A stretch of DNA of 64,000 bases from Candidatus Pantoea haifensis (GCA_018842655.1 JAGTWN010000004.1:3410001-3474000); one strand, 5' to 3'; positions 10,130 through 21,006 are shown, counted from the first letter of the stretch. Notes: a model not told the origin generated them from the sequence alone. A program made the numbers and translations.

Positions 10130-12390
10130 ATGAAAAAATTATCACGGCTATCAGTGGCCATTCTGATTGACATCGGCTTAGCCGCGTCTTTTGCTCCTGC
10201 GGCATTCGCTGCGGAAACATCTACCGAAACCAGCACATCCAGCAACGAATCAGTCGATGCCGACGGCGGCACCATCGTAGTGAACGCGGCGCAGCAGACA
10301 CTCCAGGCTCCGGGTGTTTCAACCATTACTGCGGATGAAATCAAAAAACGCCCACCGGCGCGTGATGTCTCTGAAATTATCCGCACTATGCCCGGCGTCA
10401 ATCTTACCGGGAACTCTACCAGTGGTCAGCGTGGTAACAATCGCCAAATTGATATTCGCGGTATGGGCCCGGAAAACACCCTGATTTTAATTGATGGCCG
10501 CCCGGTCACCAGCCGTAACTCGGTACGCCTTGGCTGGCGTGGCGAGCGTGATACACGCGGCGATACCAGCTGGGTGCCGCCAGAGATGATCGAACGTATT
10601 GAAGTCATTCGTGGTCCGGCGGCGGCACGTTACGGCAACGGCGCGGCGGGCGGAGTAGTCAATATCATTACCAAAAAGAGACTAATGAATGGCACGGCTC
10701 CTGGAATACCTACTTCAACGCGCCGGAACATAAACAAGAAGGCTCGACCAAACGTACCAATTTCAGCCTGTCAGGTCCGCTGGGTGATGATTTCAGCTTC
10801 CGCTTATATGGCGGGCTGGCAAAAACCCAGGCTGATGCACAATTCATCAATGAAGGTCATCAGTCGTTGCGTACCGGATCCTATGCAGATACGGTTCCGG
10901 CTGGCCGTGAAGGAGTAGAGAACAAAGATATCAATGCGTTGTTGCGTTGGGCCTTTGCTCCCATGCAGACGCTGGAATTCGAAGCGGGTTACAGTCGCCA
11001 GGGCAACCTGTACGCCGGGGATACCCAGAACACCAACACCAGTGCGCTGGTGCAAAGTGAATATGGTGAAGAGACGAACCGCCTTTATCGCCAGAACTTT
11101 GCCGTAACCTGGACAGGTGCATGGGATAACGGCATCAGCACCAACACCTATGCGCAATATGAAAACACCCGTAACTCGCGTATGAATGAAGGCCTGGCGG
11201 GCGGAACAGAAGGCATCTTTTCTGACAGCGGCTTTTCAACTATTCAGCTGGACGATGTGCTGCTGCACAGCGAAGTCAGCATCCCCTTCGAACTGCTGGT
11301 TAATCAAACGGCGACAATAGGGACCGAGTGGAATCAACAGCGCATGAAGGATGGCGTTTCTAACAGCCAGGCGCTGTCAGGAGGCAACATTGCGGGTGTC
11401 TCCAGCGGTACGCGCAGCCCTTATTCTCAGGCAGAAATCTTTTCGCTGTTTGCTGAAGACAACATGGAGCTGACGGACAGCACCATGCTGACGCCAGCGT
11501 TGCGCTTTGATCACCACTCAATTGTCGGCAACAACTGGAGCCCGTCGCTTAACCTGTCGCAAGGTTTGGGGGATGACTTCACCCTGAAACTGGGCATCGC
11601 ACGTGCTTATAAAGCCCCGAGCCTTTATCAGACCAACCCGAACTATATTCTTTACAGCCGTGGGCAGGGCTGTGCTGACAGTTCAGGGGCCTGTTATCTG
11701 ATGGGTAATGAAGATCTGAAAGCTGAAACCAGTATCAATAAAGAAATTGGGCTGGAGTGGAAACATGAAGGCTATCAGGCGGGTGTTACCTGGTTCCGTA
11801 ATGATTACCGCAACAAGATCGAATCAGGTTATGTACCAACCGGCACTTCTACCAACGGCTCAACCGACGTTTATAAGTGGGAGAATGTCCCTAAAGCCGT
11901 GGTCGAAGGGCTGGAAGGGACGCTGAATATTCCGTTTACCGATACGGTCACCTGGAATAACAACATCACTTACATGCTGCAAAGTAAGAACAAAACAACC
12001 GGCGATCGCTTGTCGATCATCCCGGAATATACGTTGAATTCAACACTAAGCTGGCAGGCGACGCAGGATCTGTCACTGCAAACCACGCTGACGTGGTACG
12101 GCACACAGACGCCGAAGAAGTACAACTATAAAGGAGAAGCGGTTACCGGCAGTGAGAAGGATGAGGTGAGTCCTTATTCCATTGTTGGCATGAGCGGAAC
12201 CTATGACATTAACAAGTATGCCAGCATCACGCTCGGTATCGAAAACCTGTTCGATAAGCGTCACTTCCGTGAAGGAAATGCGCAGACGACGGGTAACGCG
12301 GCAACGGGCGCTTATATGTATGGCGCAGGCGCGAACACCTATAACGAATCGGGACGGACTTACTATATGAGTCTTAATACGCATTTTTAG
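10130..12390 (+). CDS. fepA: Ferric enterobactin TonB-dependent receptor FepA, reading frame interrupted
   Basis: Outer-membrane receptor for ferric enterobactin. A signal peptide ends at AFA near residue 27; a TonB box-like DGGTIVV follows near 45; the plug domain has NRQIDIRGMGPENTLILIDG and YGNGAAGGVVNIITKK; the barrel carries the FepA blocks AGYSRQGNLYAGDTQN and GIARAYKAPSLYQTNPNY; the last strand ends in YYMSLNTHF with a terminal Phe. One A is missing from the A tract at 10673-10677; adding it joins ITKK to ETNEWHGSW and gives about 753 residues (E. coli 746). In E. coli entD follows fepA; here a terminator and dacB follow, so the carrier-protein activating enzyme must be elsewhere. Confidence 0.94.
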
Positions 12391-12400
12391 TCATAAAAAA

Positions 12401-12427
12401 ACGCAGCGGGTAAAATACCCGCTGCGT
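12401..12427. terminator. Two-way terminator between fepA and dacB
   Basis: ACGCAGCGGGTA and TACCCGCTGCGT form a perfect 12-bp stem with loop AAA. An A tract at 12395-12400 acts as the T tract for the minus strand (dacB), and T-rich CTTTTCTTT follows on the plus strand for fepA. Confidence 0.9.
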
Positions 12428-12445
12428 CATCTTTTCTTTCCCAAC

Positions 12446-13878
12446 TCAGTAATTCTGATTGATGTCGCGATAGAGTCGGCTTTCGAAACGCACCAGTGGA
12501 ACACGGCGTGAACGCTGATTTTCCGGCGGCACTGCATAGCCCGACAGAAACTGCACAAAAGCGACACGCGCCCCGCTTGAGGTCGTAATAAAGCCTGCTA
12601 AATTATAAACGCCCTGCAGAGAGCCGGTTTTAGCTGAGACTTTGCCATCCAGTCCCGCTTCATGCAAACCGCCGCGATAGAGCAACGTACCATCATGCCC
12701 CGCCAGCGGTAGCATCGAAATGTAGTCAAGCGTGCTGTCGTTTTTGGCAATGTATTGCAGTACCTGCATCATGGTTTGCGGTGCAATCAAGTCATGCCGT
12801 GACAGTCCTGACCCATCGACCTGAATGCTGTTCCCCATATCAACATTGGCTTTTTCGCGCAGAATACGACGAACCGCATCTGAACCGGCCCGGAAGGTGC
12901 CCGGTACGTTGAAGTAGTGATGGCCAATGGTACGAAAAACGGTGTCGGCAATCATATTGTCTGATTTCTTCAGCATAGTGTGCAGCAGCGTATGCAGGGG
13001 GCTGATTGCGTTGACGCCAGCACCGTACCCGGCGAAGTCACTTGCGTCTGGCGCACCAGATGTCCGCTGTAGTCAATATCTGCTGCGCGCAGTTCTGATT
13101 TCAGAATTTCTCCAGCCCAGGCTGCGCCATCTTGCACGGCAAACGCCAGCGGCAGGGGCTCACTGCGCTGACGCATGCAGCCCGTTAATGTGTAACGGTT
13201 CAACTCGCCCGGCACTACGTCCAGTTCGCAATATTGTCCCTCACCGCTGTTGCGGCCAAGTGTGCGAACCTGGCTAAACATATGCGCGGGATAATAGGAC
13301 GCGATGCGCACAAAGGCGTTTTCGCCCGGCGTGTCGGCGCTGTAGAGCGAAACAGAAAAACAGTTTTTATCCACTATCGCTGCAGCGGGCGGGGCGCTGA
13401 AGCACTGGGTGAGATCGTTCCACGGCCAGCCCGGCGCCATGTCATGGCTGGCAAACACAGAGGTGTCGATCACTAAATTGCCTTTAATATGTGTGATGCC
13501 CTGCTTTTTCAGCGAGGCAACCATATTGCGCAGATCCTGGCGGCTCAGCGTGGGATCACCAGCAAAGCGGGCGACTAAATCGCCGTTCAGCGTGCCATCA
13601 ACCAGCGCGCCTTTGGTCTCAAAGGTGGTCTGAAAACGGTAGTCGCCACCCAGTTCCAGCAATGCCGCCAGGGCGGTAATGACCTTCATGGTGCTGGCGG
13701 GCAGAGCCATTTGCTTGCCGTGATAATCAATGATGGGCGTTGATGCGCCAACTTTCTGCACCATTAACGCCAGGTTGGCGCCATCTGGCAGATACGGCAT
13801 ATATTCATCAACGGGCGCTGCTTGTGCCTGCAGCATAAACGCACAGGTTAATCCGGTAACAAGTCGTGAAAATCGCAT
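12446..13878 (-). CDS. dacB: D-alanyl-D-alanine carboxypeptidase/endopeptidase (PBP4), reading frame interrupted
   Basis: Periplasmic PBP4 that trims and cleaves peptidoglycan cross-links. The chosen ATG at 13878 gives MRFSRLVTGLT, a signal peptide ending AQA, then VDEYMPYLPDGANLALMVQK. The active-site motifs are STMK (Ser nucleophile), SDN and KTG (in SAKTGSLQGVYNLAGF). One base is missing from the five-base G tract at 12997-13001 (C tract on the coding strand); adding it restores QSAPLHTLLHTMLKKSDN and a 477-residue protein, the E. coli length. A longer upstream frame to 13980 exists but lacks a signal peptide start. Divergent from greA, convergent with fepA. Confidence 0.94.
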
Positions 13879-14126
13879 AATCTCGCGGTAACTGGCAGGT
13901 GAAGCCGTCAATACTACGTCCCTGGACGGTGGAAAGTAAACGATGACCCGCAGGGAACTCTGGGTTAAAATACGTATCAAATTGCAAAACCCATTTCTGG
14001 CCCGGAACCTTCTCTGGGTCAGGATTCTTTTGTTTGCAAAACGGGGTAATGCGCCGCAGAACGCTTTTTTCTGCAGTCACCGGTCAGGATGACACCGTTA
14101 AACAGGAAAGATGACGAGGAGCTTAA

Positions 14127-14603
14127 ATGAATCAGATTCCGATGACGTTAAGAGGCGCTGAAAGGTTGCGCGAAGAGCTGAACGAGCTGAAAACCGTGAA
14201 GCGTCCGCGTATCATTGCCTCAATCGCTGAAGCCCGTGAGCACGGCGATTTGAAAGAAAACGCGGAGTATCATGCTGCGCGTGAAGAGCAGGGCTTTTGT
14301 GAAGGCCGCATTCAGGAGATCGAAGCCAAGCTCTCTAATGCCCAGGTCATTGATGTTACTCAAATGCCTAAAACCGGGCGCGTGATTTTTGGTGCAACAG
14401 TGACCGTGTTGAATCTCGATACCGATGAAGAATCAACCTATCGTATCGTGGGCGACGATGAAGCAGACTTCAGACAAAATCTGATTTCTGTTAATTCGCC
14501 AATGGCGCGAGGTCTGGTGGGCAAAGAGGCCGATGACGTTGCGATTATCAAAACGCCAGGCGGTGACGTGGAATATGAAATCCTAAAGGTGGAATACCTT
14601 TAA
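14127..14603 (+). CDS. greA: Transcription elongation factor GreA
   Basis: A 158-residue protein that rescues backtracked RNA polymerase by stimulating transcript cleavage. The N-terminal coiled coil (residues 1-75) carries [28 protein letters not shown], here cut in two: [15 protein letters not shown] with the acidic tip residues, then the helix return. The C-terminal FKBP-like domain has [11 protein letters not shown] and [16 protein letters not shown]. Length and sequence match E. coli GreA. An AGGAG site precedes the ATG. The gene is divergent from dacB (248-bp gap to the chosen dacB start) and ends at a two-way terminator shared with yhbY. I could not find a clear leader terminator like that of the E. 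coli GraL RNA. Confidence 0.97.
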   Translation: MNQIPMTLRGAERLREELNELKTVKRPRIIASIAEAREHGDLKENAEYHAAREEQGFCEGRIQEIEAKLSNAQVIDVTQMPKTGRVIFGATVTVLNLDTDEESTYRIVGDDEADFRQNLISVNSPMARGLVGKEADDVAIIKTPGGDVEYEILKVEYL

Positions 14604-14651
14604 GATGTTGCTACGCTTTGAAAAGCGTTGAAGCATAATGTAAAGAAAGGA

Positions 14652-14674
14652 AAAAGGCCGCGCTGCGGCCTTTT
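14652..14674. terminator. Two-way terminator between greA and yhbY
   Basis: AAAAGGCCGC and GCGGCCTTTT form a perfect 10-bp stem with loop GCT. The flanking A and T runs make it work on both strands, between the convergent greA and yhbY. Confidence 0.9.
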
Positions 14675-14709
14675 ATCCCATGAAAGAGCATGGCACTTTC
14701 TTTGCCCAA

Positions 14710-15003
14710 TTAACGTGGCAGAGAAATTTTGCTCTCTTTAGAAGGGCGATACAGCACCAGCGTTTTGCCGATCACCTGTACGTTGCTGGCGCCGGTTTCA
14801 CGCACGATTGCCTCAACGATCAGCAGCTTGGTTTCACGATCTTCTGAGGCGATTTTTACCTTGATCAATTCGTGATGTTCCAGGGCGTGTTCGATTTCGG
14901 CCAGCACACCTTCAGTCAGGCCATTACCGCCAAGCATGACGACTGGCTTAAGCGGATGGGCGAGACCTTTCAGGTGCTGTTTTTGTTTGGTACTTAGATT
15001 CAT
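14710..15003 (-). CDS. yhbY: Ribosome assembly RNA-binding protein YhbY (CRM domain)
   Basis: A 97-residue single CRM-domain protein that binds pre-50S particles. It begins MNLSTKQKQHLKGLAHPLKP, then shows the GxxG-type loop VVMLGGNGLTEGVL and the helix EIEHALEHHELIKVKI, followed by AIVRETGASNVQVIGKTLVLYRPS. Length matches E. coli YhbY (97). It is divergent from rlmE over a heat-shock-like promoter, the same pairing as in E. coli, and convergent with greA. Confidence 0.95.
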   Translation of the reverse strand: MNLSTKQKQHLKGLAHPLKPVVMLGGNGLTEGVLAEIEHALEHHELIKVKIASEDRETKLLIVEAIVRETGASNVQVIGKTLVLYRPSKESKISLPR

Positions 15004-15026
15004 CGTATTTTTTTACTTACTCAGGG

Positions 15027-15055
15027 ATTGAAAACGGTTCATTCTACCGCCATCT
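15027..15055 (+). promoter_or_regulatory. Predicted sigma-32 promoter for rlmE-ftsH
   Basis: ATTGAAA at 15027-15033 matches the sigma-32 -35 box CTTGAAA in six of seven bases. CGCCATCT at 15048-15055 matches the -10 box CCCCATNT in all but one fixed position. The spacer is 14 bases, inside the 13-15 range. rlmE-ftsH is a known heat-shock operon in E. coli. Confidence 0.65.
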
Positions 15056-15130
15056 CGGGTATATCACCAAATCGACGCAACCCATTGCGTGCAGGTTTAT
15101 CGCTACGATGACGATTTAGTTGGAAATATT

Positions 15131-15759
15131 ATGACGGGTAAAAAGCGTTCGGCCAGTTCCAGTCGCTGGCTTCAGGAACACTTTAGCGATAAATATGTGC
15201 TCCAGGCACAGAAAAAGGGTTGCGTTCGCGCGCCTGGTTTAAACTTGAGGAAATACAGCAGGGTGACAAGCTTTTCAAACCCGGTATGACCGTGGTAGAT
15301 CTGGGTGCAGCACCCGGTGGCTGGTCGCAATATGTTGTACAGCAAATAGGTGCAAAAGGTCGGGTTATCGCCTGTGATATTCTGCCGATGGATCCGATTG
15401 TTGGTGTCGATTTCCTTCAAGGCGATTTTCGTGAAGAATCGGTGATCAATGCGTTACTCGAACGCGTTGGTGACCAAAAAGTTCAGGTAGTCATGTCCGA
15501 CATGGCACCGAATATGAGTGGTACACCTGCCGTAGATATTCCCCGGTCGATGTATTTAGTAGAGCTGGCGCTGGAAATGAGCCGGGACATTCTGGCACCT
15601 GGCGGTAGCTTTGTAGTGAAAGTGTTTCAGGGAGATGGCTTCGATGAATACCTGCGGGAAATTCGCTCCCTTTTTACGAAAGTGAAAATTCGAAAGCCAG
15701 ACGCTTCACGTTCACGTTCACGTGAAGTGTACATTGTGGCGACAGGGCGCAAATCATAA
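15131..15759 (+). CDS. rlmE: 23S rRNA 2'-O-ribose U2552 methyltransferase, reading frame interrupted
   Basis: Heat-shock methyltransferase (FtsJ/RrmJ) that modifies U2552 of 23S rRNA in the 50S subunit. It begins [20 protein letters not shown]; the SAM site is [15 protein letters not shown]; the catalytic K-D-K-E residues lie in the usual blocks ([36 protein letters not shown]). One base is missing around 15217-15221 (GGG or TT tract), which splits QAQKKG from LRSRAWFKL; adding it gives 209 residues, the E. coli length. Start ATG 15131 is preceded by GGAAA. It lies 104 bases before ftsH in a predicted common operon. Confidence 0.93.
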
Positions 15760-15863
15760 CCCAATTGCTGGAGAAGTAGGCTAGATCGCTGCGATTCCAT
15801 GTATGAAGGATATATAGTACCCTACGCTATCTGTTAACACCGTTGTAATATGAGGTTAATCCC

Positions 15864-17801
15864 TTGAGTGACATGGCGAAAAACCTGATTCTCTGGTTAG
15901 TCATCGCGGTCGTGCTGATGTCAGTATTCCAGAGCTTTGGGCCCAGCGAGTCGAATGGCCGTAGGGTTGATTATTCAACCTTCCTGTCGGAAGTGAACCA
16001 GGATCAGGTCCGCGAGGCACGTATTAACGGGCGTGAAATTAACGTAATCAAAAAAGACAGCAATAAATACACGACGTACATTCCTGTCAATGATCCCAAG
16101 TTGCTCGATAACCTCTTGACCAAAAACGTCAAAGTGGTTGGCGAACCACCGGAAGAGCCGAGCCTGCTGGCTTCGATCTTCATTTCTTGGTTCCCGATGC
16201 TGCTGCTGATTGGCGTATGGATCTTCTTTATGCGGCAAATGCAGGGCGGCGGCGGCAAGGGCGCGATGTCCTTCGGCAAGAGCAAGGCCCGCATGCTGAC
16301 GGAAGATCAGATCAAAACCACTTTCGCGGACGTTGCAGGTTGTGACGAAGCGAAAGAAGAGGTAGGCGAGCTGGTTGAATACCTGCGTGAGCCGAGCCGT
16401 TTCCAGAAACTGGGTGGTAAGATTCCGAAAGGTGTGCTGATGGTTGGCCCGCCGGGTACAGGTAAAACCTTGCTGGCGAAAGCGATTGCCGGTGAAGCAA
16501 AAGTACCTTTCTTTACTATTTCCGGTTCTGACTTCGTAGAAATGTTCGTCGGTGTAGGTGCATCTCGTGTGCGCGATATGTTTGAACAGGCGAAAAAAGC
16601 GGCTCCTTGCATCATCTTTATTGATGAGATCGATGCAGTAGGGCGTCAGCGCGGTGCAGGTTTAGGCGGCGGTCACGATGAACGTGAACAAACCCTGAAC
16701 CAGATGCTGGTTGAAATGGACGGTTTCGAAGGTAACGAAGGGATTATCGTTATTGCCGCTACTAACCGTCCTGACGTACTGGACCCGGCACTGCTGCGAC
16801 CTGGCCGTTTTGACCGCCAGGTGGTGGTAGGTTTACCAGACGTGCGTGGACGTGAGCAGATTCTGAAAGTGCATATGCGCCGTGTGCCGCTGGCTACCGA
16901 TATCGATGCAGCAATCATTGCACGTGGTACGCCGGGCTTCTCTGGTGCGGACCTTGCGAACCTTGTCAACGAAGCAGCCCTGTTTGCTGCGCGTTCGAAT
17001 AAGCGTGTGGTCTCTATGGTTGAGTTCGAAAAAGCGAAAGACAAAATCATGATGGGTGCAGAACGCCGCTCCATGGTGATGACGGAATCGCAGAAAGAAT
17101 CTACCGCGTATCATGAAGCGGGCCACGCGATTATTGGTCGCCTGGTGCCGGAACACGATCCAGTACACAAAGTGACCATTATTCCTCGTGGTCGTGCGTT
17201 AGGTGTGACTTTCTTCCTGCCGGAAGGCGATGCAATCAGCGCCAGCCGCCAGAAACTGGAAAGCCAGATCTCTACGCTGTACGGCGGTCGTCTGGCAGAA
17301 GAGATTATCTACGGTGCTGAACATGTATCTACCGGTGCGTCGAACGATATCAAAGTCGCGACTAACCTGGCACGCAACATGGTTACGCAGTGGGGCTTCT
17401 CAGAGAAACTTGGTCCGTTACTCTATGCGGAAGAAGAAGGCGAAGTGTTCCTGGGGCGTTCAGTTGCCAAAGCGAAACACATGTCTGATGAAACCGCACG
17501 CATCATCGACCAGGAAGTTAAACACCTGATCGACAGTAACTACCAGCGTGCTCGTCGCATTCTGGGTGAGAACATGGACATCCTTCACGCGATGAAAGAC
17601 GCGCTGATGAAGTATGAAACTATTGATGCACCGCAGATTGATGACCTGATGGCGCGCCGTGAAGTTCGTCCGCCAGCGGGCTGGGAAGATCCAGGCAGCA
17701 GCAATTCTGACAGTAGCGGTACGCCAAAGGCGCCACGTCCGGTTGATGAACCGCGTACGCCGAACCCTGGCAATACCATGTCAGAGCAGCTCGACAAATA
17801 A
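15864..17801 (+). CDS. ftsH: ATP-dependent zinc metalloprotease FtsH
   Basis: Inner-membrane AAA protease that degrades LpxC, sigma-32, SecY and other proteins. Two N-terminal membrane segments (residues about 5-24 and 98-120) flank a periplasmic domain. Then come Walker A GPPGTGKT near 194, Walker B IIFIDEID near 250, the second region of homology with RPGRFDRQ, and the zinc site HEAGH near 416. The tail is Ser/Pro-rich and ends [11 protein letters not shown] at 15864 is chosen because GAGG lies eight bases before it; ATG at 15873 (MAKNL, the start usually given) is too far from that site. 642-645 residues, E. coli-like. Followed by a strong terminator. Confidence 0.97.
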   Translation: MSDMAKNLILWLVIAVVLMSVFQSFGPSESNGRRVDYSTFLSEVNQDQVREARINGREINVIKKDSNKYTTYIPVNDPKLLDNLLTKNVKVVGEPPEEPSLLASIFISWFPMLLLIGVWIFFMRQMQGGGGKGAMSFGKSKARMLTEDQIKTTFADVAGCDEAKEEVGELVEYLREPSRFQKLGGKIPKGVLMVGPPGTGKTLLAKAIAGEAKVPFFTISGSDFVEMFVGVGASRVRDMFEQAKKAAPCIIFIDEIDAVGRQRGAGLGGGHDEREQTLNQMLVEMDGFEGNEGIIVIAATNRPDVLDPALLRPGRFDRQVVVGLPDVRGREQILKVHMRRVPLATDIDAAIIARGTPGFSGADLANLVNEAALFAARSNKRVVSMVEFEKAKDKIMMGAERRSMVMTESQKESTAYHEAGHAIIGRLVPEHDPVHKVTIIPRGRALGVTFFLPEGDAISASRQKLESQISTLYGGRLAEEIIYGAEHVSTGASNDIKVATNLARNMVTQWGFSEKLGPLLYAEEEGEVFLGRSVAKAKHMSDETARIIDQEVKHLIDSNYQRARRILGENMDILHAMKDALMKYETIDAPQIDDLMARREVRPPAGWEDPGSSNSDSSGTPKAPRPVDEPRTPNPGNTMSEQLDK

Positions 17802-17823
17802 GACGTAGCAGCGTCAAATAAAA

Positions 17824-17846
17824 CCCCGGCTGGTCCGGGGTTTTTT
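17824..17846 (+). terminator. Rho-independent terminator after ftsH
   Basis: CCCCGG and CCGGGG pair around the loop CTGGT, followed by six T (17841-17846). It lies between ftsH and folP. Confidence 0.9.
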
Positions 17847-17881
17847 ACATCCAGACATTGTTCCTCAAGGAGTTCCGCACC

Positions 17882-18715
17882 ATGAAGTTGTTCGCTCGTG
17901 ATTCCCATCTCGATTTATCATTTCCCCATGTGATGGGTATTTTAAATGTCACGCCGGATTCCTTTTCTGATGGTGGCAAGCATAACGCTCTGGTTGATGC
18001 CTTAACGCACACCAATGAGATGGTGAATGCAGGCGCAACCATTATTGATGTTGGCGGTGAATCGACACGTCCCGGCGCGGATGAAGTCAGTGTTGAGGAG
18101 GAGCTGGCGCGGGTTATTCCTGTGGTAGAAGCGATTGCGCAACGTTTTGAAGTGTGGATTTCAGTGGACACTTCCAAGCCAGAGGTCATCCGTGAAGCAG
18201 CGCGAGTAGGTGCTCACATTATCAATGATATTCGTTCGCTGTCTGAGCCAGGCGCACTTGAAGCCGCTGCTGCCGCAGGTTTACCTGTTTGCCTGATGCA
18301 TATGCAGGGCGAACCGCGAACCATGCAGCAGGCACCTGAGTACCATAATATTTTAAGCGAAGTGGATGCTTACTTCGCTGATCAGATTGCGCGCTGCGAA
18401 TCAGCAGGCATCAAAAAAGAGAATCTGCTGCTCGACCCGGGCTTCGGTTTCGGTAAAAATCTCAACCATAACTATGAACTGCTGGCGCATCTCAGTGATT
18501 TTCATCACTTTGGCTTGCCTCTGTTAGTGGGAATGTCACGTAAATCAATGATTGGTCAGTTGCTCAATGTTGGCCCCTCACAACGGTTAACCGGCAGCCT
18601 GGCGTGTGCCGTGATTGCTGCTATGCAAGGCGCGCAAATCATTCGCGTACATGATGTAAAAGAGACGGTCGAAGCGATGCGTATAGTCGAAGCGACACGG
18701 AGAGCAAAAGGATAA
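17882..18715 (+). CDS. folP: Dihydropteroate synthase
   Basis: Folate pathway enzyme that joins p-aminobenzoate to hydroxymethyl-dihydropterin diphosphate; the target of sulfonamides. A TIM-barrel protein with the diphosphate/pterin loop GILNVTPDSFSDGG, then IIDVGGESTRPGA, ISVDTSKPEV, INDIRSL, LLDPGFGFGK and IRVHDVKETVEAM. The ATG at 17882 is preceded by AAGGAG nine bases upstream; a frame open further upstream has no such site. 277 residues, as expected. It is followed by glmM after six bases, the conserved folP-glmM pair. Confidence 0.96.
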   Translation: MKLFARDSHLDLSFPHVMGILNVTPDSFSDGGKHNALVDALTHTNEMVNAGATIIDVGGESTRPGADEVSVEEELARVIPVVEAIAQRFEVWISVDTSKPEVIREAARVGAHIINDIRSLSEPGALEAAAAAGLPVCLMHMQGEPRTMQQAPEYHNILSEVDAYFADQIARCESAGIKKENLLLDPGFGFGKNLNHNYELLAHLSDFHHFGLPLLVGMSRKSMIGQLLNVGPSQRLTGSLACAVIAAMQGAQIIRVHDVKETVEAMRIVEATRRAKG

Positions 18716-18721
18716 TAAGGC

Positions 18722-20054
18722 ATGAGTAATCGTAAATATTTCGGTACAGATGGCATTCGCGGCAAAGTAGGCGAAGCCCCTATTACACCTGATTTTGTAC
18801 TGAAGCTGGGCTGGGCAGCAGGTAAAGTGCTGGCGCGCCACGGCTCAAAAAAATCATTATCGGTAAGGATACGCGCATTTCAGGTTATATGCTGGAATCG
18901 GCGCTTGAAGCCGGTTTGGCTGCAGCCGGCTTAACCGCCGCTTTCACCGGTCCAATGCCAACACCCGCTATCGCTTATCTGACGCGCACTTTCCGCGCAG
19001 AAGCCGGGATTGTCATCTCCGCATCGCATAACCCGTTTGATGATAACGGCATAAAATTTTTCTCTTCAGAAGGCACAAAGCTGCCAGATGAAGTGGAAGA
19101 GGCGATTGAACTGGAAATGGAAAAGCCGCTCACCTGCGTGGAATCGGCAGAACTGGGACGCGCCAGCCGTATCGTGGATGCTGCCGGACGTTACATTGAA
19201 TTTTGCAAAGGTACCTTTCCGAGCGAACTCAATCTGAACGGCTTGAAAATTGTGGTCGACTGCGCGAATGGTGCGACTTACCACATTGCACCAAACGTGC
19301 TACGCGAGCTGGGTGCGACTGTGATTGCTATTGCGACGCAGCCAGACGGCATGAACATCAACAAAGCATGTGGTGCCACCGATCTTAAAATGTTGCAGCA
19401 GCGCGTGCTGGCTGAAAAAGCGGATATTGGTTTAGCCTACGACGGCGATGGTGATCGCATCATGATGATCGACCACCTGGGGAAAAAGTCGATGGCGATC
19501 AAATTCTCTATATCATCGCGCGCGAAGCGTTACGCCAGGGACAGTTACGTGGTGGCGTAGTGGGTACGCTAATGAGTAACATGGGCCTGGAATTGGCGCT
19601 TAAACAGCTTGGCATTCCTTTTGCGCGTGCCAAAGTAGGTGATCGCTATGTTCTGGAAAAAATGCAGGAAAAGGGTTGGCGTCTGGGTGCTGAAAATTCC
19701 GGTCACGTCATCTTGCTGGATAAAACCACCACGGGTGATGGCATCGTAGCAAGTTTGCAAGTGCTAACTGCGATGGTACGCAATCACATGAGTCTGCATG
19801 ATTTGTGCAGCGGCATGAAAATGCTCCCTCAGGTGCTGGTTAATGTCCGCTTCAACGGCGAACACGATCCATTGCAAAACGACGCAGTGAAAGCAGTAAC
19901 GGCTGAGGTCGAAAAGGTGCTGGCAGGTCGCGGGCGCGTATTATTACGTAAATCAGGTACTGAGCCGCTTATCCGCGTCATGGTAGAAGGTGAAAACGAG
20001 GCGTTAGTTATCGAGCTGGCCAATCGTATCGCCGATCAGGTGAAGGCGGTTTAA
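18722..20054 (+). CDS. glmM: Phosphoglucosamine mutase, reading frame interrupted twice
   Basis: Essential enzyme converting glucosamine-6-phosphate to glucosamine-1-phosphate for cell-wall precursors. It starts [20 protein letters not shown]. The catalytic phosphoserine loop [12 protein letters not shown] lies near residue 100, the metal-binding loop is [13 protein letters not shown], and the phosphate-binding tail has [15 protein letters not shown]. One A is missing from the A tract at 18847-18853 and another from 19483-19487. Restoring both gives [20 protein letters not shown] and [19 protein letters not shown], and a 444-residue protein. Since the enzyme is needed for growth, sequencing error is by far the best explanation. 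It lies just after folP. Confidence 0.93.
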
Positions 20055-20271
20055 CGCTGTAAACAGGGGGCGCTGAGGTGTCGAACCGCCTGCAAAATCA
20101 CCGGGATGGCGCTTTTTTCCGCAATCAGTCGGCCTGGTGAAAATTGCACTTGCAGAGGTTTGCGCCTTTGGTTAGTATTCACACCCGCTTCTGATGGGTG
20201 ATGACGAAACTGCCCATCAATACTGGTTGAAGCTTTAACTGTACGATTATCGTGCAAGGAACAGGTTGATT

Positions 20272-20607
20272 ATGTACGAAGCTCTTTTAGTTGTTTTCCT
20301 TATTGTGGCTATCGCCCTTGTGGGTTTGATCATGCTGCAGCAAGGCAAAGGCGCTGATATGGGAGCCTCATTCGGTGCAGGCGCATCCGGTACGCTGTTT
20401 GGTTCTACGGGTTCTGGTAACTTCATGACTCGCATGACCGGCATCTTAGCGGCATTGTTCTTCATCATCAGCCTGGTTCTGGGTAATCTGAACAGTAATA
20501 AAACGTCAAAAGGAAGCGAGTGGGAGAATCTTTCTGCGCCGGCACAGTCTCAACAGACGGAGCAGCCAGCGAAACCGGCAACGCCGGGCAGCGATATCCC
20601 GCAATAA
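20272..20607 (+). CDS. secG: Protein translocase subunit SecG
   Basis: Small inner-membrane subunit of the SecYEG channel, about 111 residues. Two membrane helices: MYEALLVVFLIVAIALVGLI and the helix after TRMTGILAALFFIIS; between them the conserved LQQGKGADMGASFGAGASGTLFGS loop, of which QGKGADMGASFGAG is the hallmark. The tail is Pro/Gln-rich and ends SDIPQ. I use ATG 20272 (AAGGA eleven bases upstream); an in-frame TTG at 20266 is nearer to it. The 217 bases between glmM and secG hold no gene or clear terminator that I can see. The secG-leuU pair is conserved. Confidence 0.95.
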   Translation: MYEALLVVFLIVAIALVGLIMLQQGKGADMGASFGAGASGTLFGSTGSGNFMTRMTGILAALFFIISLVLGNLNSNKTSKGSEWENLSAPAQSQQTEQPAKPATPGSDIPQ

Positions 20608-20656
20608 GATCGTCAATGCTTGCGACGCAACTGATTCACGTTGCGGTCTGAAAAGT

Positions 20657-20743
20657 GCCGAGGTGGTGGAATTGGTAGACACGCTACCTTGAGGTGGTAG
20701 TGCCCGATTGGGCTTACGGGTTCAAGTCCCGTCCTCGGTACCA
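20657..20743 (+). tRNA. leuU: tRNA-Leu (anticodon GAG)
   Basis: An 87-base tRNA with a long variable arm. The acceptor GCCGAGG pairs with CCTCGGT, and the 3' end ACCA is encoded. The anticodon stem-loop has CTTGAGG in the loop, giving GAG. The T arm has GGTTCAAGTCC. It closely matches E. coli leuU, which also follows secG. Confidence 0.97.
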
Positions 20744-20802
20744 AATCTTAGTATTACTTGCATTCTGTGCAGGTTCGGCGTAATATTCGCCACGTTTTCG
20801 GA

Positions 20803-20879
<77 letters not shown>

Positions 20880-21006
20880 CTTTCCCTTAGAGTTCTTTTT
20901 CAAATATACTGTGTGCACTTAAGGGCGCATTCGCAGCGAATTTTAAAAAATTCTTTTGGATTGTGTCCGAGCCGCTTAGCGGCATACAGGGTCCAGTGAT
21001 AAAAAG

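Noticed and set aside
13879-14126. GraL-like leader RNA with terminator before greA
   Set aside because: A T run occurs after GCAGAACGC, but only a three-base stem can be drawn. I cannot support the RNA.
20055-20271. Small RNA or gene between glmM and secG
   Set aside because: GGCGCTTTTTT looks like a terminator end, but no upstream arm pairs well and no ORF with a ribosome site is present.
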